A DNA stretch of 13,594 nt. Origin: DATLCI01 sp046714215. Its GTDB lineage: Bacteria; Acidobacteriota; Terriglobia; Terriglobales; Acidobacteriaceae. The stretch spans positions 1-13,594 of the forward strand of contig JBKKBM010000057.1 in NCBI GenBank assembly GCA_046714215.1, given 5' to 3'. Position 1 is the stretch's first letter. Each line of letters starts with the position of its first letter. Below, piece by piece: positions 6,699 to 12,020 of this stretch. Below the pieces are notes generated by a model. It made no database searches and was not told where the DNA came from. It saw nothing but the letters and a program-made list of their open reading frames with translations. A program made the translations under genes and the position numbers.

Positions 6699-7088
6699 AT
6701 GACCGATTCGAACAAGACCAGCCCAAAACATGGCAGCTCGCCGCAAGGAAATCCTGACGCCAATCGTACTCAGGAGAATCAAAGCCAGCCCAGCATGAGC
6801 CAGGCCGACGGTACCGCCGCCAACGCGCCCCGGGGCGAGACCCAGGCGCAGCCCCAGAAGAAAGAAAGTCAGGCAAAGAGCGAAACGCCAGAGAACCGCG
6901 CAGGCCAGATCAATCCCTCCGCGCCCAATGACGGCACTTCGGGTATGCCGGCCAACACCACCCGCGATTCCGCAGGTGAGGTAGGAGAACCTACGGGCCA
7001 AGGGAACCTGGACGCGCCTAAGGAGAACGAACAGCCCGGCGAGGGCGCGAAGAAAGAAGAAGTTAAGAAGGCAGAAGAGGCTGCATGA
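6699..7088 (+). CDS. Small intrinsically disordered hydrophilic protein
   Basis: This 129-residue protein has no Phe, Trp, Tyr or Cys, only one Leu and one Ile, and is rich in Gln, Asn, Ser, Pro, Gly, Glu and Lys. It has no signal peptide, membrane segment or recognisable domain. The first 60 residues are Ser/Gln/Asn-rich; the C-terminus is acidic and basic in turn (GAKKEEVKKAEEAA). I recognise no family. Composition resembles stress-associated disordered proteins, but that is only analogy. The coding call rests on a full-length open frame and a good AGGAG site 6 nt before ATG 6699. The site lies in an inverted repeat that may control translation. It converges on the sigma-like gene, and its stop lies 2 nt before the A-tract of the shared terminator. 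A spurious frame cannot be fully excluded. Confidence 0.65.
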   Translation: MTDSNKTSPKHGSSPQGNPDANRTQENQSQPSMSQADGTAANAPRGETQAQPQKKESQAKSETPENRAGQINPSAPNDGTSGMPANTTRDSAGEVGEPTGQGNLDAPKENEQPGEGAKKEEVKKAEEAA

Positions 7089-7090
7089 GC

Positions 7091-7119
7091 AAAAAAATGG
7101 CCCCTCGTAAGAGGGGCCA
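7091..7119 (-). terminator. Intrinsic terminator of the sigma-like gene
   Basis: TGGCCCCTC (7098-7106), GTAA loop, GAGGGGCCA (7111-7119): a perfect 9-bp stem with a four-base loop. On the minus strand it is followed by seven Ts (7097-7091), so it ends transcripts of the gene that stops at 7166. On the plus strand the hairpin follows the disordered-protein stop but has no T-tract. Confidence 0.85.
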
Positions 7120-7165
7120 GCATTCAGGAGAGAGGAGAGAGGAACGTCTAATCTTTAAATTGCGG

Positions 7166-7678
7166 CTATTTCATGTCCGCGATCAGTTCCCGCATCAGCA
7201 GGCGCGCCTGGTGTACGGCTTCTTTGACTTCGTTGGTATTCAGGCCGAGCAGGTTGGCGGTCTTGGCCACGTCGTACCCTTCCACGTCATGCAGCAGGAA
7301 GGCGAGGCGTTCGGTGGAGGGGATCTGGACCACAGCGCGCTCCATGTGGATGCGCTTCACATTGCCGCGGACCGATTGGGTGCTGGTGCTGGTCAGGTGC
7401 AGAGACAGCATGCCGATGGGCATGAGGTCGCGCAATTCCTTAAGCAGGCTGATGTCAATCTGCTCAGCGGAGGGCTTGGGGGCGCTGGAGAAGGCACGGC
7501 AGAATACGCGCGTGGAAACTTCTTCGGCAGCCATTTCGTTGTCGGTCATCCAGAAAGCGAGCGAATAAATACGGTGGCGGTTTTCTTCAAAAATGTTCTG
7601 GAAAGTTTCGACCGGAACTGCGCTGGTCACCTCTGCAAAGCTGGTAAACGCCGAAAGTCTCTGTACTTGGGTCGTCAT
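7166..7678 (-). CDS. Divergent small ECF-type sigma factor-like protein
   Basis: This 170-residue cytoplasmic protein has sigma-70-like ends. Residues 24-64 resemble region 2 (ETFQNIFEENRHRIYSLAF, then AAEEVSTRVFCRAFS, compare the usual AEDlvQevFlrаf pattern). Residues 119-166 resemble region 4, a helix-turn-helix with IPSTERLAFLLHDVEGYDVA and LLGLNTNEVKEAVHQARLLM. The middle, where region 2.3-2.4 normally melts and reads the -10 element, is short and lacks the usual aromatic and Asn/Asp pattern. It may be a divergent sigma factor, or a sigma-derived regulator that no longer directs transcription. I start at ATG 7678, where GAGG lies just upstream. A GTG at 7762 gives 28 more residues, but they are charged and look non-conserved. 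It has its own terminator and no adjacent anti-sigma gene. Confidence 0.65.
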   Translation of the reverse strand: MTTQVQRLSAFTSFAEVTSAVPVETFQNIFEENRHRIYSLAFWMTDNEMAAEEVSTRVFCRAFSSAPKPSAEQIDISLLKELRDLMPIGMLSLHLTSTSTQSVRGNVKRIHMERAVVQIPSTERLAFLLHDVEGYDVAKTANLLGLNTNEVKEAVHQARLLMRELIADMK

Positions 7679-8042
7679 GGCCTCTGTGTCCTCTTCGGAT
7701 CTGATTTTCTGCTCTTCGCTTCGCCTGGCGTACTCTGCAGGCACTCTCCTTACATGCAACACGGTTGCCTAACTGAGCCAAAAATGATGGATTTCTTTTG
7801 GATACATATTAGTGGTTCCTTTACAACGACTTACAGGGGTCTCGCGGCTCAACCTCGGAACCTTAGGAAGGTTGGGTTTTCACCTTAACCCTCTGTCCCG
7901 ACCCAAATTAGGAAGTTGGATACCAACATTTGCTATTCCAGGCACATAAGACCTTCACTATCCAAGTAGTTTTTACATCGGGCCTCCACCCCCCGCGATG
8001 CAATGTCCCCAGGAGCATCGTTCAGTCTGGTCCTGTCTTTAA

Positions 8043-8086
8043 CCCACCTGCGGTTGCGCGGAGCGCCCGCGCCAGCGCGTGGTGGG
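8043..8086. other. Two-tier imperfect hairpin, possible structured RNA
   Basis: Outer arms CCCACC (8043-8048) and GGTGGG (8081-8086) enclose GCG/CGC (8050-8052 with 8076-8078) and an inner stem GCGCGG (8056-8061) with CCGCGC (8067-8072), loop AGCGC. No T-tract follows on either strand, so it is not an intrinsic terminator. GC-rich chance pairing cannot be excluded. Confidence 0.3.
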
Positions 8087-8125
8087 AAATCCCTAAAGAT
8101 TGCGGTTCCCCATGAGGGTTGATCA

Positions 8126-8172
8126 TTTCCTCCGTGCCTTGCGACCCTTCCCACTTCCAACTTTTCCTCCGT
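8126..8172 (+). repeat. 10-bp direct repeat in a pyrimidine-rich tract
   Basis: TTTCCTCCGT occurs at 8126-8135 and 8163-8172, 37 bp apart, inside a stretch that is nearly all C and T through about 8190. Function unknown. Confidence 0.4.
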
Positions 8173-8238
8173 CCCCTTTTCTGTTTCGCCCTCGATTTTG
8201 CTCGTGCCCCTGATACCGTTTCTGAGGGCAATCTCCGA

Positions 8239-8266
8239 TTGAGTTTCCAGCAACTCTGTGTAGAAT
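8239..8266 (+). promoter_or_regulatory. Candidate promoter of the REC-HD-GYP gene
   Basis: TTGAGT (8239-8244), 16 bases, TAGAAT (8261-8266). Four of six and five of six consensus bases match. The -10 box overlaps the upstream in-frame ATG at 8265, which argues that translation starts at ATG 8304 instead. Confidence 0.45.
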
Positions 8267-8303
8267 GAAGCCGCTCACCCAAAAACCGAGGCCCCTCCCC
8301 GAC

Positions 8304-9407
8304 ATGGCGGTAGAACGCATCCTGGTAGTCGACGACGAAGAAGCGATCCGCGAGATCGTATGTTCCATGCTCACGAACGCCGGGTATGAGACTAAGCAAG
8401 CTTCGTCAGGACTGAAGGCGCTGGATATACTCAACGCCGGGGCGGAGTTCGAATTGGTCCTCTCTGACCTGATGATGGCGGAGATGGATGGGATCGGGCT
8501 GCTGGAGCGCGTGCGTGACGCCTTCCCCAGCATGCCCGTGATCATGGTGACGGCGGTGCACGATATTTCCGTCGCGCTGGCCGCGATCCGCAACGGCGCT
8601 TACGACTATCTGCTCAAACCCTTCGAGCGTGAACAGCTACTGGCCATGGTGCGGCGAGCGCTGGACCATCGCAAATTGCGACTGGAGAACCGGGCGTATC
8701 AATCAAACCTGGAATCACTCGTGGCGGCCCGCACCGAACAACTGCGCCAGGCCATGACCGACCTGGAGCGCTCCTATGACATCACGCTTGAAGCCCTGGG
8801 CGACGCCCTCGATCTGAAAGACGCCGAGACGGAAGGCCACTCTAAGCGGGTGACGGCGTTCACCATCGCCGTGGCCCGGGCCATGGGACTCTCCGGTGAG
8901 CGGATCCGCGTGATCGCCCGCGGTGCTTTTCTGCATGACATCGGGAAAATGGCGATTCCGGACGCTATCCTGAGAAAGCCCGGCGCTCTGGATGCCGAAG
9001 AAAAAGCCATCATGCAGGAGCACTGCTATCGTGGCTATCAGATGCTGCGCAAGATCCCTTTTCTTTCGGAAGCCTCTGACATCGTTTACTCCCACCAGGA
9101 AAAATTTGATGGCACCGGCTATCCGCGCGGACTAAAGGGCGAACAGATCCCGCTGGGGGCACGCATCTTCGCGGTGGCCGACACTCTGGACGCCATCACG
9201 TCAGACCGTCCGTACCGGGCCGCCCAATCCACACGGGCCGCCCTGGAAGAGATTGCCCGCTTCTCCGGGACCCAGTTCGATCCCGACGTGGTGAAGACCT
9301 TCCTCTCCATGCCGGAGACCATCTGGGAAGACCTACGCAAGCAGATCAATACCCAGATCCATCGCTACACCTATCCAGAGAAGTTTGTGAAGTCCGCGAG
9401 CAGTTAA
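8304..9407 (+). CDS. Response regulator with HD-GYP cyclic-di-GMP phosphodiesterase output
   Basis: An RpfG-like cytoplasmic protein of 367 residues from ATG 8304; numbers below use that start. Residues 1-115 are a receiver domain: acidic pair D10-D11 (VVDDEE), phospho-acceptor D55 (LVLSDLMM), T83 and K105 (LLKPFE). A helical linker follows (about 125-165). The HD-GYP domain shows E175 and H179 (EGHSKRV), L210-H211-D212-I213-G214-K215, H240, HQEKFDGTGYP (H264-P273) and VADTLDAITSDRPY. The trinuclear-type glutamate four residues before the first His is present, but the usual HHE reads HQE. It probably hydrolyses c-di-GMP under phosphorylation control; no histidine kinase is next to it. An upstream ATG at 8265 adds 13 residues but overlaps a -10-like box. 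The dehydratase gene starts 18 nt after the stop. Confidence 0.9.
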   Translation: MAVERILVVDDEEAIREIVCSMLTNAGYETKQASSGLKALDILNAGAEFELVLSDLMMAEMDGIGLLERVRDAFPSMPVIMVTAVHDISVALAAIRNGAYDYLLKPFEREQLLAMVRRALDHRKLRLENRAYQSNLESLVAARTEQLRQAMTDLERSYDITLEALGDALDLKDAETEGHSKRVTAFTIAVARAMGLSGERIRVIARGAFLHDIGKMAIPDAILRKPGALDAEEKAIMQEHCYRGYQMLRKIPFLSEASDIVYSHQEKFDGTGYPRGLKGEQIPLGARIFAVADTLDAITSDRPYRAAQSTRAALEEIARFSGTQFDPDVVKTFLSMPETIWEDLRKQINTQIHRYTYPEKFVKSASS

Positions 9408-9425
9408 CCGCAGCGCCAGGCATTT

Positions 9426-9707
9426 ATGGCCGTTCTCGACTCCCAACAGATCGCGCAGGAACTCCGGCAGCTCAGCAGCTGGAAGCTGGCTGGCAAAGCC
9501 ATCGAGCGGCGCTATGAGTTCCCTGATTTCGCCGCCGCCATGGCATTTGTGAATCGGGTTGCGGAATTGGCGGAAGCGGCTGACCACCACCCGGACATCG
9601 ACATCCGCTACAACAAAGTGGTGCTGGCGCTGATCTCCCACGACTCCGGAGGAGTGACCGCCCGAGACGTAAAGATGGCGCACAAGATCAATGGCGTGAA
9701 AACTTAG
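9426..9707 (+). CDS. phhB: Pterin-4a-carbinolamine dehydratase
   Basis: PCD/DCoH enzymes dehydrate 4a-hydroxytetrahydropterin made by aromatic amino-acid hydroxylases, so that the cofactor can be recycled; in bacteria the gene is often away from the hydroxylase. The 93-residue length is normal. The signature is intact: E50-x3-H54-H55-x-P57-like HHPDID, then Y62 (IRYNKV), H72 (ISHDSGG) and D81 (TARD). The N-terminus MAVLDSQQIAQELRQLSSW and the EFPDFAAAMAFVNRVAELAE helix are typical. The ATG at 9426 has only a weak AGG upstream. It follows the HD-GYP gene by 18 nt on the same strand, so the two are probably co-transcribed, an odd pairing with no obvious functional link. Another role, such as a stray pterin or molybdopterin function, is possible. 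Confidence 0.9.
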   Translation: MAVLDSQQIAQELRQLSSWKLAGKAIERRYEFPDFAAAMAFVNRVAELAEAADHHPDIDIRYNKVVLALISHDSGGVTARDVKMAHKINGVKT

Positions 9708-9741
9708 GCCTGGGAGATCAGGGATGCGCTGGTAGGAATCC

Positions 9742-9777
9742 AGGCGTTCTTCTGCGGCTAGGCGTTCTTCTGCGGCT
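9742..9777. repeat. 18-bp perfect tandem duplication at the end of a small gene
   Basis: AGGCGTTCTTCTGCGGCT is present twice head to tail, at 9742-9759 and 9760-9777. On the minus strand the junction creates the TAG stop (9760-9758) of the small membrane protein. The second copy would still read PQKNA in frame. Confidence 0.9.
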
Positions 9778-9985
9778 TCGCTAGCAGGTCATTCAGGCTG
9801 TCGATGGTGCCCTGGATCTTGGCCAATTCTTCGTCGAAGGCCTCCGACCAGTCGCGCAGTTGGTCGGGAGCGCGGTCGAGGCTACGGCCCACCTGGCGCA
9901 GCATGGTTCGGCCACGCTCCGTGGCGACTAATACGCCGAGGCTGCCCAGCCCCAGCACCGTCAATGGCAGAAACCACTTACGCAT
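9758..9985 (-). CDS. Small membrane-anchored protein of unknown function
   Basis: This 75-residue protein starts MRKWFLPLTVLGLGSLGVLVA, giving one membrane segment at about residues 4-21. The rest (about 25-68) is a charged amphipathic helix with RTMLRQVGRSLDRAPDQLRDW and EELAKIQGTIDSLNDLL, likely a coiled coil. The layout recalls YtxH-like proteins with a glycine-containing anchor and a helical tail, but I see no decisive match. The start at ATG 9985 is set by AGAGGG, 5 nt upstream; a GTG one codon earlier is too close to that site. The stop lies inside an 18-bp tandem duplication. It converges on the pterin dehydratase, with 50 nt between stops, and diverges from the SIMPL gene. Confidence 0.65.
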   Translation of the reverse strand: MRKWFLPLTVLGLGSLGVLVATERGRTMLRQVGRSLDRAPDQLRDWSEAFDEELAKIQGTIDSLNDLLAKPQKNA

Positions 9986-10123
9986 CACTACCCTCTAGAT
10001 CCGCCGCTTATGCACAAATAGATGCTTATCTGACGCATTCCGTCATGCCTAAGTTCCAGAATTTTTCACGGTAACGCAAGTATCGGGAAAGATACCTGCA
10101 AGTTTTTGCGACCGGGGCGTTCG

Positions 10124-10129
10124 TATAAT
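10124..10129 (+). promoter_or_regulatory. -10 box for the SIMPL gene
   Basis: A perfect TATAAT at 10124-10129, preceded by CG, 60 nt before ATG 10190. The -35 region is T-rich (AGTTTTTGCG) without a clear hexamer at 16-18 nt spacing. The predicted start near 10136 begins right at the first GTTCAGG motif. Confidence 0.5.
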
Positions 10130-10134
10130 GAAGG

Positions 10135-10204
10135 GTTCAGGCATTTTTTGTTACCAGTTCAGGTTTTGTTCACGAGTTCAGGAGGCTTTATGAAGCAGTT
10201 CAGT
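10135..10204 (+). repeat. Four GTTCAG motifs at 19-22 bp spacing in the SIMPL leader
   Basis: GTTCAGG at 10135, 10157 and 10176, and GTTCAGT at 10198 inside the first codons. Spacings are 22, 19 and 22 bp, about two helical turns. The first two copies are followed by T-rich TTTTGTT. The third copy supplies part of the AGGAGG ribosome site. Confidence 0.55.
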
Positions 10205-10903
10205 GTGTTTTTGGTTTTGTTGGGCGCCGTCTCGGCGTGGGGACAGGACCGTCCGACGGTCACGGCGCGTGAAAACGCGGTTTTTGTGGGAGCCGACGGC
10301 AAGTTTGAAGCCCTGCCGGACACTGCGGTGATCCAATTCAACGTCGCGGCGCAGGAAAGCAGCTCAGACGCGGCCTACTCCAAAGCAGCCGCGGCGGCGG
10401 AGCGCATGCGCCAGGCGCTGCGGACCCACGGCATCGACCCGAAGTCCGCCGAGTTGGGCTATTACTCGCTGCAGCCCATGTACGACTACAAGTCCGTCAA
10501 GCGCAAGATCGTGGGGTATCGCGTGACCTCCAGCGTGACCCTGAAGCTGAAGGATTTCACCAAGGTGGGCCCGCTGACGCAGGCGCTCTCCGCCATTGAG
10601 GAGACGGACAACCAGTCCGTGAGCTACGCACTGGAGGCGATGGAGACGGCAAAGCAGAAGGCCGTGGAGGACGCGTTCCTGAAGGCCAAAGCGTCCGCCA
10701 ACACCGTGGCGAAGGCCGGGAGCAGGACGCTGGGCGACCTCAGCTATGCGTCGGTGGATACGTTTGAGCAGGTCCACCCTCCGCAGATGATGACGATGCG
10801 GGCGCAGGTTGGCAAAATGGAGGCAGCCGATGTGACGGCGGAGTTCTCTCCCCAGAAGATCACTGTCACGGCGCACGTGAATGCGATGTTCAACCTGAAG
10901 TAG
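10190..10903 (+). CDS. Periplasmic SIMPL (DUF541) domain protein
   Basis: This 237-residue protein has a signal peptide (MKQFSVFLVLLGAVSAWGQ) and then one SIMPL domain over nearly the whole length: PDTAVIQFNVAAQ, GIDPKSAELGYYSLQPMYDY, GYRVTSSVTLKLKDF, AVEDAFLKAKASANTVAKAG and a final KITVTAHVNAMFNLK strand. Family members include E. coli YggE, linked to lower oxidative stress, and Brucella BP26, which forms periplasmic oligomers. The biochemical role is unsettled. I start at ATG 10190 because AGGAGG lies 4 nt upstream and the signal peptide begins there; an upstream in-frame start at 10106 lies before the predicted transcript start. A strong shared terminator follows the stop. Confidence 0.88.
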   Translation: MKQFSVFLVLLGAVSAWGQDRPTVTARENAVFVGADGKFEALPDTAVIQFNVAAQESSSDAAYSKAAAAAERMRQALRTHGIDPKSAELGYYSLQPMYDYKSVKRKIVGYRVTSSVTLKLKDFTKVGPLTQALSAIEETDNQSVSYALEAMETAKQKAVEDAFLKAKASANTVAKAGSRTLGDLSYASVDTFEQVHPPQMMTMRAQVGKMEAADVTAEFSPQKITVTAHVNAMFNLK

Positions 10904-10917
10904 GCTTAGGCGAACGG

Positions 10918-10948
10918 AAAAAGGGGACGCTCAGAGCGTCCCCTTTTT
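10918..10948. terminator. Bidirectional intrinsic terminator between convergent genes
   Basis: GGGGACGCT (10923-10931) pairs with AGCGTCCCC (10935-10943) around a CAG loop. It is flanked by AAAAA (10918-10922) on the left and TTTTT (10944-10948) on the right, so it has a T-tract in both directions. It serves the SIMPL gene on the plus strand and the VirB10-like gene on the minus strand. Confidence 0.92.
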
Positions 10949-10964
10949 GTGTCGTCCGGCAACG

Positions 10965-11801
10965 CTATTTAGGTATACCGATGCCGCCGATGGTGGGAGT
11001 GGGCGTGAGCACCTGCTTTTCCATCTTATTGGTCCGGCGCATGGGCTGAGGTGAGCGGTTGGTGGGGTCGATACGGGTGGGATCCAGTTCCACCGGGCGC
11101 GTGAGCACCATCTCGACGGCGGATCCATTCTCCAGACGGACTTCATCGCCCCGGGTGAACAGGGTGCTGAGCACGCCAACGGCAAGGCCTAATCCGCTGC
11201 CCACCCCCGCGCCCTTCAGCGATCCGCGGCTGAGCCCGCCGATCAATCCGCCGGTGCCAGCGGCGGTCGCGATGGTGGCAGCATCCTTACCTTTTTGTCC
11301 TTCAGCCTGCACAGTGCCTTCTTTGTCTTTCACTTTCTGCGTGTCCGCGCTGTCCGCACTCTCGAGGGCTGCGGGCATGGAAACGGTGTAGCCATTGGGA
11401 TAGATCATGGTGGTGAAGTGCAGCAGGATCTCTGCCCTGCCCTTCACCCGTCCGGAACGCTTCACCGAATCGACCACACCCTGGACAAAGGTGCCGGCGG
11501 GTATGACTACGCGGCCGTCCGCGACCACGGGGAAACTGGTCTCCAGGTAGACGCCGTCGCCGGGACGCGCGTTCCGCGAGGAAACAGAATTTTTCATCAT
11601 CAGCAGGACTTTGGTCCCGATAGGCAGGGTGACCATGGCGGCTTGGACTTGCTCTTCTTTCATGGGGGTCGCGGGCATCGGCGTTGCCGCCGAGGCGGGT
11701 GTTGCGGTGGCGGACGCAGGCGCTGCCGGCGTTGTTTCCTGGGCCGCGACGAGTAGCGAACCGCCTAACAACACCGCGCCTAAAATCTTTAGACTCTGCA
11801 T
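10965..11801 (-). CDS. Exported TrbI/VirB10-like protein with glycine-rich segment
   Basis: This 278-residue protein has a signal peptide (MQSLKILGAVLLGGSLLVAAQ), then an Ala/Pro/Thr-rich linker to about residue 50. Residues 58-142 (LPIGTKVLLMMKNSVSSRN, VVIPAGTFVQGVVDSV, RAEILLHFTTMIYPNGYTV) resemble the beta-barrel domain of TrbI/VirB10, where phrases such as IPAGT and YPNGY recur. Unlike true VirB10 it has no conjugation or secretion neighbours and no long N-terminal cytoplasmic part. Residues 182-212 are Gly-rich (GTGGLIGGLSRGSLKGAG), a possible glycine-zipper membrane segment, followed by ENGSAVEMVLTRPVEL. Such stand-alone proteins are common in Acidobacteria; the function is unknown, and an envelope role is inference. 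ATG 11801 has GGAGG 4 nt upstream, preceded by a small hairpin at 11813-11831. Confidence 0.7.
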   Translation of the reverse strand: MQSLKILGAVLLGGSLLVAAQETTPAAPASATATPASAATPMPATPMKEEQVQAAMVTLPIGTKVLLMMKNSVSSRNARPGDGVYLETSFPVVADGRVVIPAGTFVQGVVDSVKRSGRVKGRAEILLHFTTMIYPNGYTVSMPAALESADSADTQKVKDKEGTVQAEGQKGKDAATIATAAGTGGLIGGLSRGSLKGAGVGSGLGLAVGVLSTLFTRGDEVRLENGSAVEMVLTRPVELDPTRIDPTNRSPQPMRRTNKMEKQVLTPTPTIGGIGIPK

Positions 11802-11812
11802 GATTCCTCCAC

Positions 11813-11831
11813 CTCCCGCGAAACCCGGGAG
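11813..11831 (-). other. Small hairpin just upstream of a ribosome-binding site
   Basis: CTCCCG (11813-11818) pairs with CGGGAG (11826-11831) across a 7-base loop. It ends 2 nt before the GGAGG of the VirB10-like gene on the minus-strand transcript. It does not cover that site; any effect on translation is speculative. Confidence 0.3.
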
Positions 11832-11917
11832 CGACCTATAAGTTGCGCCAGGTTATCGCTCTCCGGATACCCGACCGCCGATAAAATCTTTCTATCCCCT
11901 CCATCAGTACTTCTTAT

Positions 11918-11946
11918 TTGCCGCCCCGGCACGGGGGCGGTATGCT
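11918..11946 (+). promoter_or_regulatory. Candidate glnA promoter with palindrome in its spacer
   Basis: TTGCCG (11918-11923), 17 bases, TATGCT (11941-11946), four of six consensus bases in each box. The palindrome CCGCCCC (11921-11927), GGCACG, GGGGCGG (11934-11940) covers the -35 end and the whole spacer. A bound regulator there would block or remodel the promoter. As RNA from an upstream start it would form a 7-bp hairpin in the glnA leader. No sigma-54 GG-N10-GC element fits. Confidence 0.4.
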
Positions 11947-12020
11947 TCATCGTACTCCGCAAACGAATTCACAAACAATCCATCTTTTCGCTTCATCGAG
12001 CCTTACCCATAAGGAGAGTC

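Larger units (their letters stand above)
7679..8260. other. Long intergenic region without a credible gene
   Basis: Both strands contain open frames of 60-125 codons here, but none has a ribosome site, a domain or plausible composition, and they overlap each other. Visible elements are short hairpins at 7859-7873 (AACCTT-AGG-AAGGTT) and 7915-7927 (GTTGG-ATA-CCAAC), a larger imperfect hairpin at 8043-8086, and a pyrimidine-rich plus strand from 8126 to 8200 with a 10-bp repeat. It separates divergent genes and probably carries the promoters of both. Confidence 0.6.

Noticed and set aside
7679..7762. GTG start of the sigma-like gene at 7762
   Set aside because: The extra 28 residues are charged, show no sigma-like pattern, and the GTG has no well-spaced ribosome site; ATG 7678 is preferred, though not proven.
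7933..8253. 106-codon minus-strand open frame in the long intergenic region
   Set aside because: No ribosome site, no domain, composition set by the reverse of a pyrimidine-rich tract, and overlap with other equally weak frames on both strands.
10106..10189. Upstream start of the SIMPL frame at 10106
   Set aside because: It precedes the TATAAT box at 10124 and adds 28 residues before a proper signal peptide that has its own AGGAGG site.
10965..11801. VirB10-like gene as part of a type IV secretion or conjugation system
   Set aside because: No other vir/trb gene, relaxase or att-like repeat is in the window; the gene stands alone between SIMPL and glnA.
11928..11950. Sigma-54 promoter before glnA (GGCAC present)
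   Set aside because: The required GC at 10 bases after GG is absent; position and spacing do not fit GG-N10-GC.
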